From contig JBCAMK010000018.1 of assembly GCA_038503065.1 (NCBI GenBank), positions 1 to 64,000 on the forward strand: a DNA stretch of 64,000 bases, written 5' to 3'. The notes beneath the pieces are model-generated. The model was not told the DNA's origin and did not search any database. It was given only the letters and a program-made list of their open reading frames with translations. The translations under genes were made by a program, and so were the position numbers. Source of the stretch: Paragyromitra xinjiangensis. Its lineage: Eukaryota; Ascomycota; Pezizomycetes; Pezizales; Discinaceae. Below, in pieces: positions 49,501-61,820 of the stretch; the stretch's first letter is position 1; every line of letters begins with the position of its first letter.

Positions 49501-51278
49501 GTTATTTTATTCGCAATAGAGTCGAGTTCGTGGGCCTCAGGTAATTCTTGGACATAGTAACTCTCTTCTGTCGATCTGAGGCAATTATGTACTATGTGGT
49601 GAAACCACATAAGAGAATATATCGGAAGGGAAACACCCGTAGAATCGGGTGTTTACTGATAAGATAGAGAATGAATGTCGGAAGAATATTGTATGGGAAG
49701 GACAGTATCTGATGGGTATAAAAGCGGGGCTTATCCCCATCGTTTCTTAATAAAATCACTTCTCACCAGAATAAAATCTTCGTCAGGGGTTTCGTTTTCC
49801 CGAAATCGCTTGGGATCTGATGTAAGATTTCGGCGCAAAAGTACTCGCAACAGAGTCATAATCCCCATGGCAAGAAGTTGAGCGAGTGTTGCCCAATAGT
49901 TCATCCCGCGGAGGCTAAAATCCATATGTAGTTTTGTTAGTCGCATTCACCAGGAGCCCTTTGAACAGGAGCCCTACCCTATAAATTGTAAGACAAATCC
50001 TAAACAAAATGTAAGTTATCTAACCAATAAGTAATTTTGTTGGAGGTGATTTTACCCACCGACAACACTGAAAATCGTACCAATAGCGGTCAAAAAATGA
50101 TACTTTCCATCAGCGTTTAAAGGCCGCGAGGTGGTTATAGTCCTTTGGTCTTTGGCAGCATAAATGGCATAAGACTTGAATCTCTGATCGCTGACTGTTT
50201 GACCTTTCTGTAGCCATAGTATCTGCAATTCTTTTCCGTCCACTGATTCTGGTTCCCACATACGCTCCTGTGTACTAAACTCGATCACGGAGGCACAGAT
50301 AAACATCCCCCCACAAACCGCTAAAGTTCCGATGGATGTGAGCCAGAATGCATATGCCGCCACTAGGAATCCATTCTTTCCCCACCGCCAACGATACGTC
50401 ACCATACCGTCGAAAACCAATACACCGGCTTGTAAGATCACCCCAATAAAAGCAACTACCCACAGCTCTCGCTCCGGGACGGCCGGATTTGACGTATTCA
50501 GTGATATATTTGGTGCCTCGGTTTCAACGCCTTGCAGATTTAGCGGAACAGCTGGTTGCTGGACATCCCTGATAATCCCGGTGGAACAGAGGCCCTTAAA
50601 GAGACGCCTAAAGAACCATGGGCTATCCTTTCTGCAGGTAGAAGGCTTCAATATCTCCCGGCGTCGATAAACTCCCATGAAAGAATCATTGATAGGCTCT
50701 GCCTGACCGGCAGAATTCCTATCATACAAGAGCTCAATCACATCAGGTGACCCAGGCAAACGAACTATGCCAACACCATTCCATAATTCACAAACGTCAG
50801 ATGAAGTGGAGCTGGTAAATTTTCAACCACCAAATAATTAGAGGATTAAATACCCTATTCGTACAGAGGGGCTAACCTCATGACTTCAATCTCTGCTTGA
50901 GCTTTCGGTTCCCTAGCCCTTCCGATAATTGCCCTCAATGTTTTATCTCCTGCAACTCGAATAGCGCAGGTTATCGCTGTTATCATACCAAGTGGAGCAC
51001 AGGCGAATATAACATGTTCCAGCCAGTGCATGCTTTGGCTCAAATACTGCGTTGCGACCTGTTCTCCGAAAAGGGCGATCAAAGGCGCTAAAGAAGGAGA
51101 ATAATTGATTAGGGATTATACTATTTTGAGGGGACAGGAAATGAGTGAAGAAAATACCAAGATCACTCAACAGATTATTGGTGAAATCATCCCCTCCAAC
51201 AGCAAGAACAGGCTTGCTGTACAAAATCAAAACGGCAAAGGCCTTTCCTTTCCAGGTTCCCAAGCAATAGAGACGCAT
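46539..51278 (-). CDS. Membrane-anchored ankyrin-repeat protein
   Basis: Exons seen: 51158-51278, 50877-51087, 50060-50811, 49978-49999 (22 nt), 49914 to about 49768, and the long last exon ending at 46539. The N-terminus looks like a signal or first helix. Further hydrophobic helices lie at about residues 66-84, 228-248, 259-285, 350-369 and 375-393. The FGEQVA...LSQSM, STSSDVCELWNG and LRGMNYWATLAQL segments match a fungal family of polytopic proteins with C-terminal ankyrins. After a spacer with LPEAHELD and a roughly 400-residue helical region come about 15 ankyrin repeats (...GRTAMHFAAESGHE...). The join between exon 5 and the last exon (about 49570-49770) is not settled: CTG|gtgaga to gaagag|AGT keeps the frame, as does AGAA|gtgatt to catag|TAC. 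A telomere-like motif lies about 560 bp upstream. Its role, perhaps a membrane-linked sensor, is inferred. Confidence 0.78.
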
Positions 51279-51832
51279 TCTCACGAGCCGATCGGTGTAG
51301 GTCAAGATAGTTTATAAGTGTAAGCTTCAGGGAATAACTTTTGGAGTATAGGATGGTATTGAGATAAGAATGCGCACCGGAAATCAAGAGGGAATGGGAA
51401 TTATAAGTATCTACAGCCCCGATCCTCAGCAGATGCGTGGCGCTTGGTGAACACGTCTCATGCGGAGCAGTGAGACATCTCTCGTGGCTAATTTAACACC
51501 CGCACGGCCAATATAATAAAAGCAACCTTTCACTAGAATTTGAATAACTGCTAACCTTTGCCAGAAGCGTTGCATGCGCATACGCCCTGAACGCCGATTC
51601 ACTAGTAGCCAGATCGAGCGCCAGCAGCCAATGAACAACTTGCCAGGCCTTTACAAACCCATAACCCTTCACTTTGTTCGGGGCATTCGTTCAGGGCAAG
51701 AGGACGATTCCGTAGGCTAAAATTCATCAGAGACTAATGTCCTTGTTAGAGAAGCATACGATAATAGCAGAGGAAACCGTATATAGATATATTCTAGCCA
51801 CGATTGAAACCGAGGCTTATGACCAACTCACT

Positions 51833-51845
51833 CAGGGTTAGGGTT
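51833..51845 (-). promoter_or_regulatory. Telomere-like motif upstream of membrane-ankyrin gene
   Basis: AACCCTAACCCTG on the gene strand, about 560 bp before the ATG at 51278. A regulatory role is inferred. Confidence 0.33.
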
Positions 51846-52929
51846 AATACTGATTACAAGAGCTCGCTTTAAAAAATGAGAGCCTAAATAAAACTAAAGT
51901 CATTCGAAACTCATGTTAGGAAAATATCGTTTATCCCATCATCGAGAGCTACCAATAATACATAGTGACGTCCACGACAATTTGGACCCATCCAGAACGA
52001 AACTTCCACGGATCCACACCTAGTGGCAGGGACGAAGCGTGTTGCAGATGAGTATTCACACAAGATATAAAGCTGAGAAATGTTCGAGTATGAGCTCGGA
52101 GAGTGCAGGCGGATGGTGAGTGAGAAGCTGGGAATCTCTACAGTCATGGTAATGCATCGGTTGATGCCTTACCCATACAACGAAAGTTGGTAAAGCATCT
52201 GTTGATTCATTTACTGGTGCCTCTTCGCTTGATACCTTTACCACATACACCTTATCATAATGCTCCTCCATAACAAAACTGCCATACGAAAGTCCAAATG
52301 CAAATATCCACGATGTGGGCGAGTGTGCAGGAGACTCAGCCAGTTTGACGCAGAGATCTGATATTCGCTGCCTCCGCACTGTGATGAAGAGACTGTGTCG
52401 ACGCGGACTTCGGTGTCCTATAGCGAAGCACATATATGCGGGTATTAGACGTGGAATACAGCGAGTAGGCGCCGGCGCGCGAATAGGAAGGATATATTCT
52501 AACGAAATAGGCAAGGCAAAACGCCCGCCGCAAAGGAATACGATAAAGATAGATAGATAGATAGGGAAGAGAATGGATAAGGCTCGACCCGCAATGCTGA
52601 AGAGCAACAGATCGCTAAGAGTATACAAAATCCTCCGCTGCCAATACCCCTAACCCTTCTGTGCACGTGACCTCACACGTGACCGCCCATAGTGTCCTTC
52701 CACTTCCAGCGCGCCCCACCACAACATGCCTTTGCCAGCAACTTTTGAGTTAGAAGAGTCGGTTAGGATGTCCCGGATTGAGTCCAAGCCATAGAGATTG
52801 ATAGTGTAAGTGCTAAATATCACTCCTGTGCACGTGGCTAATAAAGCTCATATGTGGAAGTAGTAACCACAGGCTCAACCCCTAGGAGAGCCATCTTTCC
52901 AGACTAACTTTAGACTAATTCCTGTTATA

Positions 52930-53160
52930 GAAAGGCATCAGTAAATGCACCGTTTTGGGGTATATAGGAGTGATATTGTAGTCTCGCTACCCAACACCCT
53001 ACTTAGAGCGAATAAACGTCGATTGTGAGGCTAGTGGTAGTGGTGGATAAAGGCACAGGAAAGGTATCATTTCTCCCTGGCTACACATTAACTGATGCCT
53101 TTGCTGACCCTTTATCGGATGCTTTTACCATATAGATATTTGCTAGAAAAATGATGCCCC
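52930..53160. repeat. Second fold-back array of the 12-bp unit
   Basis: The plus-strand unit AAAGGCATCAGTAAATGCA (52931 on) is followed, after about 120 bp, by minus-strand units (ACTGATGCCTTT, GCTGACCCTTT, ATCGGATGCTTTT) at about 53090-53135. Same unit and same inverted arrangement as at 44.8-45.4 kb. Confidence 0.55.
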
Positions 53161-53730
53161 ACTAGATGCACCCACTCGAAGTGTAGAGCATGGAAACACC
53201 AAAGGTGCTATTACATGTCTAAATGGGGAAGAAAAGACAACTGAGCTGCGAGATAAATGTTTATAAGTAGAAGGGACGAAGAGGGAAGCAGTAGCGGGGG
53301 TAGGAGAATGAAATTCAAACGCATGTCTGTGGGACCAGAAAACCGAGCATGCTCGAGATGATGGTGAAAGTATTAGAGTGGTGGTCTACAGCTCTAATCC
53401 CGACCAGCGAGAAGGACTAGCAGTAGCTATAGAGCCACACGTACAAAGAGAAAATAAGCCCAACAAAATGAGCTAGGTCACATGACTAACCTTCATTAAA
53501 ATAATTGGACAGTGAAAAAATTCCTTGGGAACAGACTCTGTATCCACTCGCGTAAATCATCATATACAAAATGTTACAAACTCAAGATAGGTCCCCAAGT
53601 TTTATGACCCGATAAACAACCCACAAGCACATCCCTCCCCACAAGCACCTGCAACTTTTCCGCTAAACTATAGGGAAGTTACCTCATTATTTGCAATTTT
53701 CTCAAACCTCATTATTTCACAGCAGCTTGC

Positions 53731-55498
53731 TTATCTTTCCTCTCCCTCCTCCGGTTTGCGCCCATACACGACATGACTATTAACACCGTTAGACACGACA
53801 TCAATTGCACAGCAGAGAAGAGACATAACAAAAGAATACCGAAGGACGAGGGAGCTCACAAATTCATATACCCATGTGTCTTTTTATCAAAAAGCTGAGC
53901 TTTGATTTCTTTGATGAAGTTGTGTACATCTTCGGGTGTCCATCTATATCGCAGATTGAAGTTAGCATATGCTCAATACTTGTTGGAAGAGATGAGCGGC
54001 AATCTAGGTAGCAATGCAGATATCTTCAAGTGTTACTGGGAGCTGGACGTCGAGTGCTATAGGATAGGTAGGTAGTTCAATGGTGACTCGAAATCTCCCT
54101 CCTAAAGCCTCATGACGCCCCCTGCCACTGTTTCCCCAACTCTAGCACTCGATCATCAAAACTCCATGATAACTCTCACCAATATCTGCATCACTATCAA
54201 TTCATCCCTATTTGTACTCACCCAAGCACCCTCGTAAACAAAGCTAAAGTAAACCCATCCAGCCCCTGCATCGCACTCAACAAATTATACTTCCCAATCT
54301 CCTTCAACTCCTTATCCTTCGGCCATGGCCCAATAGGAAACCTAAAGATCCTCTCCTCCACATCCACAAACCCCGCATCCTTCATCCACCCCTTAGTCAA
54401 ATGCGCGATATTGCCCGGCTTCCCAAACTTATCCGCCGCAAGCTCCATATTCTTCGACCAAAGCGCCATAGGAGACTCAGGGTCGAGAGAGTTATCGTCG
54501 GAGAAGATGCGAAGTGTGGGTTCTTGAGACTCGAGGTAGCCACCGGGTTTAAGGCCACGATAAGCCTTTTTGAATAATGCCGGCCAATCGCTCACACATG
54601 CCATCATGTATCGGATGTGGATGAAGTCGAAAGTTTCTCTGCCAGTCGCCCATTCGCTTTCGAGGTCGTCGATTTCGAATTGGAGATTTGGGGGCACCCA
54701 GGCGGGTTGGATTGGTGAGAGGTCGTTACCGATTACCTGTGGGCGGAAAGTTAGTATATTGTGGCGCTAGATTATTTGGGCAATTCTGTGTGGGTTGAAG
54801 GCTATGGACGAACTTGAGCGGATGGAAACTGGTCTGCTATGTCGACGGCCCATATTCCGGTTCCAGTACCGATATCCAAGATCCTCTATTTCATGTCAAC
54901 TCGTTTATTCATCAGTCCCACCATAGATCACGAACTTGTGGGTGTGTCCCTATCGGCGCAAGAAATAGTTCCCCATGTAGCGCAAGGGTAGCGAAGTGGT
55001 GACTAGTGTTCGAGTTAGTATTACTTAGGCCACGTTTCAAGTCTACTCGGATTCCCCACAACAACCATGACACCACCGCGCTAGGAAACATAAGTGACTT
55101 ACAAGATATCTAACTGTTCGTTCTGTGTTTCATCGTTGGGTCCGTAGTACGCGCCTTCCCGAAAAGCGTGGTATCTTCGGCCGTTTTCGTACCTAGGTAG
55201 GCCCCATCATTAGCTATAGAGCCTCTTCTCGACAGGTGTTAGATGCTCCTTACTGGTAATTTAACACGCTAGATTTTAAAGATGTTGTAGCGCTCTCGCT
55301 GCAGCGGATCCAAATGTCAGTCAGTTGACGGGAAGTCATATCAAAAGGTCAAAAACTCACAGGCCACTGGAGTAGACAGAGTAGTCGTCAGATGTGTTCT
55401 ACTCGTTGATTAGGCCACAGCACATTCCAGGAAATCACAATAGGTACGCATACGTCAGAATCGACAACAATAGGATTAACCTCCTTCCCATCGGCCAT
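53731..55498 (-). CDS. LaeA-like SAM methyltransferase, paralog 1
   Basis: Predicted 333 aa from nine exons: 55454-55498, 55361-55398, 55254-55298, 55103-55192, 54936-55002, 54814-54885, 54222-54736, 53860-53943, 53731-53776; phases agree. The order of marks is that of LaeA-like proteins: YENGRRYHAF, GPNDETQNEQLDI, SAM motif I ILDIGTGTGIWA (about 120-131), VIGNDLSPIQP, FDFIHIRYM, KPGGYLESQEP, a C-terminal WTPEDV helix and the closing VVYGRKPE. The last large intron is long (278 bp). LaeA relatives act as nuclear regulators of secondary metabolism, but this subfamily is large and most members have no known target. No biosynthetic backbone gene is nearby. The 61.8 kb gene is a close paralog with matching intron positions. 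Confidence 0.9.
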
Positions 55499-58346
55499 GT
55501 CTGCTCAGCTGGTGTGTATGGATAGATATTAGATGTGCGCAGAACGCACTGAGTAGGCCGGATCGAATATCCAGATAATCGGGAAAAGTTGAGACGAACA
55601 CCAACAAATGTATTCAGACTCACAGAAGATTATTCAACTCGGTTGACCGTCTAATAGATCCTCGCAGAGTATCCACGCGCGGGCCAGACGACCACCTTAA
55701 GAATTTGCGACTACGATTCAGGCTATACCCTGTCTGAAAACAACGCCCTAGGATCGGTTCTTGGTTCGCGGAAGGAAAAAAAAAAGCGGGGTACCAATTT
55801 GTATTCCCTAACCAATAGAGTAAGTATTAACCTCTATGAAGCTTAGCTGACAGGTTCAAATTGATCTCGAGAGAAAAAAGGAAGCTGAGCATGGATCCAC
55901 TTCACTTATGAGGGAAAGGAATGGTATGCATCCCAGCGGCGAGGCCCACGAATAGCAGTGCACACTCGCCCAAACTCTCACCGCCCCTTGCCTACATGTT
56001 TGCCTGATCAACGCTAGAGTCGGCATACCCCGAGCGATTCACTAGCATCGTGAAATCCCATGGGTCAGATCCTCGTGGCACCCCCGTGAACCATTAAGTG
56101 GCCCACGGGCTACGGGAGCTACGAGTAAGGGGCCGAGGAGCCAAGAGGGCCGGAACCCCAGACTTCCGAGTAGGGGACTATCGACAGATATTCGACTCCT
56201 ACCTAGAGTACTGTATAAGTAACTTCATCTTTCGCCACCTTCTATGATGTCTACCTCCAGCGCCTGAAAAGTGAAAACTCAGTATGTGCAATTGCTGGTA
56301 AGACTGGATAAGGTGGCATTATCTCGTCCATATAGCATAGCATAGCCAACACCAACAGGCGGCTCGGTTACAAGATACATGTAGTTATGTTTGCAAGGTA
56401 TATATCGCCATCCTACGATAAGAGATATCAAATTGAGATGCCTACATGATGTAAAAGCCACACAAATCTCGAGCGTCTGCCATTGCTTGCTCCTGAACCT
56501 TGGCAGATTGGTTGTGCCGGCTCGCTAAGACACACTGCAGCCTGGAAATTTGGAACCAGGATCATCTTGATTGCAGAGCCTGTACAAGAAAGCAATTCGT
56601 GCATCAGAATGTTTTACCCATCTTTTTTGGGATTAAAGACTAAGAATGCCTGTGTGGCCGACTCTAACCTACTGCGGTTTTGGGTGAACTTACTTACGTG
56701 AAACAGTAACGTGGGCAACCTCACTTTCAAAACCCTTGGGCATCCCAATCGGATTAGTTGACAACTCCAACCCACCCACTCATAAAACCTTAGGATACCT
56801 TAAGGTTTATATCTAAGCAGCGAACTTTACTAGTTCCTCTCCCTATGCAATTGACAAAGACTGTTCCATCAGAAACTTAACTACTTGGTTTCTATCTTTA
56901 CCGGTTTTACTCCCACCTAACCCGAATAACTAGATAAAAGACAACTTGTACGGAAACTTCGGCGGGTCTTCCGGCCTAAGAATATACTAGTACTCTCTGG
57001 AAATCCGGAGACCACCTTTCCGAGAATCCTCCGAGTTGGAGCATGGGAACACCCATGACTTCGGTGGAATCACTAGTAAGAATTAAGCAAAGTCGTCAGG
57101 ACTCTACTAAGTAGCTAAGCGCAATATCTAGGGTTCGGATTCTTCACGTTACCCAACATTTCCCTACTATGCTTAAGGTTACACGCCCACGTGCGCCCTT
57201 AGAGCTTAAATAGATCGTAACGTATTACCTACTTGTGATTTTTCTAGAGATATCTTCCAATTAGAGGTTTCTGTCACTAGAAAGCATATATACGTACAAT
57301 GAGTTTTTACAATTTTGCCCCACTGAAATCAATGCCATAATGGTTTCAAGAACAGCTTTCGGGTTCGATCGTTTATTAGGCACACAGAACCAAGAAACCA
57401 TCCGTCAGACATCTGCCAAACCCCTTACTTCAGACTAAATCCTTACAACTACCCTAACCCTGGAGAATTCATCTCGGAGAATTTCTTACAAACATGAGGG
57501 GCACAAACAGGGGAAACCATCGCAAGGCCCAAAGCCAAAGCCGAACATACTCCAGATCAGGCAGCCCGTATAACGAATCCTAACAGTAGCCCTAAATATT
57601 CCGTACCTCCCAACACCAATACGTCAGAACGTTGGAATAGGGCTCATGTCTCAGTTCATGCATGTGTCAGAAGAAGTTTTCCTCAGTTTTTCTTCTTCTG
57701 CTCAAGCCCTCGGCTCGCTAAAATCTGTGATACTAATCACAAGCGAGAAAGTCTCAAGATCTGAATCAGCTGGCTTACGATATCTCAACAAATATCCTAA
57801 ATTTAACCTAATGGATACGATGCAAGTACGACCCCTGGAATGAGAGTGTTCATCTCCCACCCCCGAATATTAGCGGCTGTGGCTTTATTGTACCAGATGC
57901 ATGTGGGCAATTTGGCCCGATGGCAGGGGGAAACCAGAATGTCATAGAACCTCCATATGCAAATACGAAAGTCATTTTCCTGTTTTAAAAGAAAGCACAC
58001 AGCAACTAAGATATTCTACACTACAGTGTATATGTAGGCAGGCTATAGCTAACTAGTATAATGCGCAGCCGAATATCTGGGACCGCTACCAGTAAGACAG
58101 AATGCCGCTTTCAAACATACGCCAGTATAATGTAAATTACCCTTTCGCACCATGGATCACTGCCAGATATATGGTGTGTATTTTAGATCACATGAGGGTA
58201 TATTTGAAGGCGCAGTCTCCGGATCACCAGCACTGACTTGCAGCCCTGGGGTAAAGGTCCATGCTTTATATCACATACATTTATTATCATACCCCCTACA
58301 AGCGCGAGGGGTCAATGGATATGGAGAACATCTAATTATTCCAACA

Positions 58347-58633
58347 CATACCGCGTTCTTTGGTGTCTCGAGAATTTGGTGTCGCGAGAGTAGCTCGTAG
58401 GTGACTCTGGCTCCATCTAAGATAGGTAGGCCCGATTAACCTCAGGCTCTGAGAATTACGCCTGGGATTTTGAGATATACTAATGTAGTTCTAAGGCTTG
58501 CGGGGGTCAGTGCTGGCACTAGCCTTTGACTCCTGGTTTCATTACATCACTGTGTACCATTCAGGTATAAGGAACTGTCTAAGAAAACGCCACTCTCGCG
58601 CCAAATTCTCGCGATACCAAAGAATACGGTATG
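58347..58633. repeat. MITE-like element, family E
   Basis: Inverted ends about 45 bp long, CATACCGCGTTCTTTGG on the left and the complement of CATACCGTATTCTTTGG on the right, both followed inward by CGAGAATTTGG and GCGAGAGT. 287 bp, non-coding. CCAA flanks both sides and may be part of a target duplication. Confidence 0.75.
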
Positions 58634-59202
58634 CCAAATACCTCTTTTTCTCTTCTCCTTTCTCTTCCCCTTTCCCCCTCGGTGTGATTTCCCCTTGCTC
58701 GGTATCAAGTTAAAGGGTTAGTTGGTTCCAAGACTAATGGTACCGGTTCCCTTGGGTGGCGACTGTTTCTGCGAGTTTGGATCTTACCATAGACCGGCCA
58801 GATACGATTCGGTACTAGTATCTTACCAGAGCTTACCGGCAAAGAGATCGAGGGCCAAGATTGGAAATGGAGAAGGATACGCCGTGGTGACCTAGATACG
58901 TACTGACTGCTGACACACAGCGCACTTCCGGACACATCGACGTACCCCAGATACCACCCGCATTCACCCAAACATTCTTTGCTGAATAGGCTCTAGCAAA
59001 ATACTAGAATTAGGTCGTATCTGGCCAGTTTGTGCGGTGATTTCGACCGTCAATCCAATTATTGAAGTTTAAAGATTTCGAGAGATCCTATCTACACAAC
59101 CAGGTTAGAGTACTCGTATCCCATATAATGTGCATATGCATAGGTTTTTAGTCTCGTATTAGATGGCTCGCGGAGTCTCCAGACCTTCTACAAAAAGAAA
59201 TA

Positions 59203-59457
59203 TGGTGCGAGAGGGCTGGAGGGTGAGTTGGGCAAGCTTATTCACACCCTCTTCAAAAAAAGATTTGCTGGTAAAGCTACATTCAAAAAGAGCCATCAGA
59301 GGGGAAACTACAGTTATTTTGGCACTGATGACTTATTTGGGTCGGTTCAATTAGCCATCGAAAGCCTCAACTGCTCTTTCTAGGGCTTTGATTGGTCAAA
59401 CTAGCTAAAGGGTGCGAACAAGCTTGCCCAACTCACCCCTTATGCCCTCTCGCACCA
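59203..59457. repeat. MITE-like element, family A copy 1
   Basis: 255 bp with inverted ends TGGTGCGAGAGGGC...GGTGAGTTGGGCAAGC on both sides (about 48 bp). There is no transposase frame. A diverged copy lies at 60269-60512. Confidence 0.8.
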
Positions 59458-60268
59458 GATATGCCAGGATGCCTAATTTGCCATTATACCCTCGGATAGG
59501 TGAGTTTGAAATGAGGCATCGTTCATGCCGAGCAAAAGAAGGGGTGACTTGGCTACAGCCCTAACCCATCTATTGGCCATTGGCAAGAGTACCAAATCAT
59601 AACTCACTCTAGTCATCTTAGTGCACTGGTCATCTTAGTGCACCTTCGGCTATGGTTACAGCCAATCCTTCAGTCACCATCGTCAGCACTTGCTTCACCG
59701 AACACTTGCAGCTTCCACCTACTTCTTCCACTTCTACTCCTTATGAAACTTCAGAGGCTCGTGGGCACCGGGCAGAGTCTTATAGGGATCTAGGAAACTC
59801 GGAGCTTTATAAGGGGTGGGGTACTCTCGGGATTGGAACATACTCGGTATGCAAAGCTGCTGACTTTTAGGCCCGTGCTTTTCGCTGTATTGGCATATTC
59901 ACCAGATATCACTCGGTTTTGTTCCACAACCGATATTAGAATAATCTCAAGTGAATAGTAGTGATCGCTTGCTCGTTTGCTGGAGAAAGCTGTATATATA
60001 CAGGTTTCAGGTCAATAGAAAGATCCCCATCAAATTGCTTGCCGGTCTCCCAAAGCACTCTGCATAACCCGGATACCCACTAAATAAACGAGAGCCTGCG
60101 AAACAACTGAAACAGTGGAGGCACGAAGGGAAGCCTATATTAGGAATCCGAGTACTTCCAACAAATGGAATTGAACGAGATGAATAGATATGCAGTATGA
60201 ACCCGCAGGGGTAGATGTGTTCGGTAGGGGAGAGCAATAAGGGGAGGGCGGGAGAGCTCTCTGTATAC

Positions 60269-60512
60269 TGTGCGAGAAGGTGTAAGAAGGAGTTGAGCAA
60301 GCTTGCTCACACTTTCTTCAAAAAATTATTCATTGGTAAAGCCACAAGCAAAAAAACGTCATCAGAAGGAAAACTGCAGTTTTGTCAACGACCACACATT
60401 CCCACCGGCTAAATCAGCCATCGGAAGCCTCAACTGCGTTTTCAGGATTTTAATTAGTAGATCAACCAAAGGGTGTGAACAAATTTGCCCTAATTGAGTG
60501 CCCTCCACCACA
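60269..60512. repeat. MITE-like element, family A copy 2
   Basis: Diverged copy of 59203-59457. It shares CAAGCTTGCTCACAC/CTTCAAAAAA, TGGTAAAGC, CATCAGA, GCCATCGRAAGCCTCAACTG and the AAAGGGTGNGAACAA end block in the same order. The terminal inverted repeats are degraded, so it is the older or more mutated copy. Confidence 0.72.
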
Positions 60513-61820
60513 ATGCCCACCGGTGCACGCCTCCCCACTGGAAGCAGTATCTAAGTGCTCAGGGTACGCCAGATAGGTGCCTGAATAATCGAAAGCCAAC
60601 CAAGTATCTGAAAAAGTAGGAAGTACTGGAAAGGCCTATGGGCGATATCGATACGAAAGAATAACACCGAATAATAGAAATAGCCAAATATTGCATATTA
60701 GGAGACAAATATATTAGGAACTGGGAAGTTATTTTTTTTTTTGCTCCTACTATTGGATACATGCAACTTTCGAACTTTGAGAAAATTGTTTTGAGATATT
60801 CTTTCTCGCAGAAACCAGCTGCAGGCACTGTGAAGTCTTGAAGCTCAATATTTCCATTGGTATCATTACCTAGCAACCCCCCAGCTTATCTACCTCCCCT
60901 AGCGACAAATAACTGTGATAGGCTTATTCCTGCAGCCATTTTCGAATATTAAAACTCTCCATATTCCGGGTTTCTCTCCGTGCCTCTAGATCTGTTCTTT
61001 ACTATTCGTCCTTCAGCCCTTAATACCGTTATTCGAACACCTATCAGACTACAAGAAGGGGGTGGCACCCCATATATCTGTTGAGAGTTAGTGATCTCCT
61101 ATTAAGATCCATTTGAGGTAGCGAGAATCAACGTTCTGGCCCAATTCTCTAAGCTTCTATCATGACTTTTGAGTTGCGGTCTACAAAAGTACTAATTCTT
61201 CATATGCAGCTGCTTAATTGATAAAATAGTATCTCTCGATGCAATCTTGAGAGTGCACGTGTCTCTCTACTAGTGATCTATCCTTAAATTTTGCTAAACC
61301 CTAACTTCACACGATAGGTTGTGTAATATGTTTCTTCGGAATTTGGGTTAAACAATGATATTTGCGTACTGTGGCAGTAGCTTAAATAGTCGGATTTTTA
61401 ATTTCCAATTGATACAACTAGCTGCAGTGAGCTATCCACACCATGAATTTGTGTTTCTTGCACATACACCCGCCATAGAGTATGTATCATAGCTTTCAGC
61501 AGCTCATCCGTGCAATAACAAGTCTGAAGAACACTAGCTTTTGCATGCGTGCAACCAGCGGATCCGGGGACACAGCAATATTCACAGATGAAATAGCATC
61601 CTTCAACTCAAATTGATCTAGCTCCAAGAAGCACATAGCAAAATACAAATATTAAGACAACTAACCGGGCGCCAGCCCCGTGGAATTCTCTCGAACAATA
61701 AATCAGTTTTAATAACTTCATCCAAGATATCCCTGATGAACAGAAGCGACTCTAAACAGCCGAAATGCTTCCATCCATGACCATCACTTTCCCGCAGTCG
61801 AATTGCCACTCTCCGCATCA

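Larger units (their letters stand above)
51279..53730. other. Intergenic region with 12-bp fold-back array
   Basis: No supportable gene. A 190-codon minus-strand frame at 52056-52628 lacks an ATG near its start and any motif. A GATA microsatellite lies near 52549-52563. The telomere-like motif is at 51833-51845, and the second 12-bp fold-back array is at 52930-53160. Confidence 0.6.
55499..61820. other. Gene-free, repeat-containing block (about 6.3 kb)
   Basis: This block separates the two LaeA-like paralogs. No gene is supportable. It contains a telomere-like motif at 57452-57462, the inverted-repeat element at 58347-58633, a CT tract at about 58645-58680, and two copies of the family A element. 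A GC-rich patch at about 55900-56200 has no recognised content. Confidence 0.6.

Noticed and set aside
52056..52628. 190-codon minus-strand frame with hydrophobic N-terminal part
   Set aside because: No ATG near its start, no motif, and no linked exons. It overlaps ordinary gene-free sequence.
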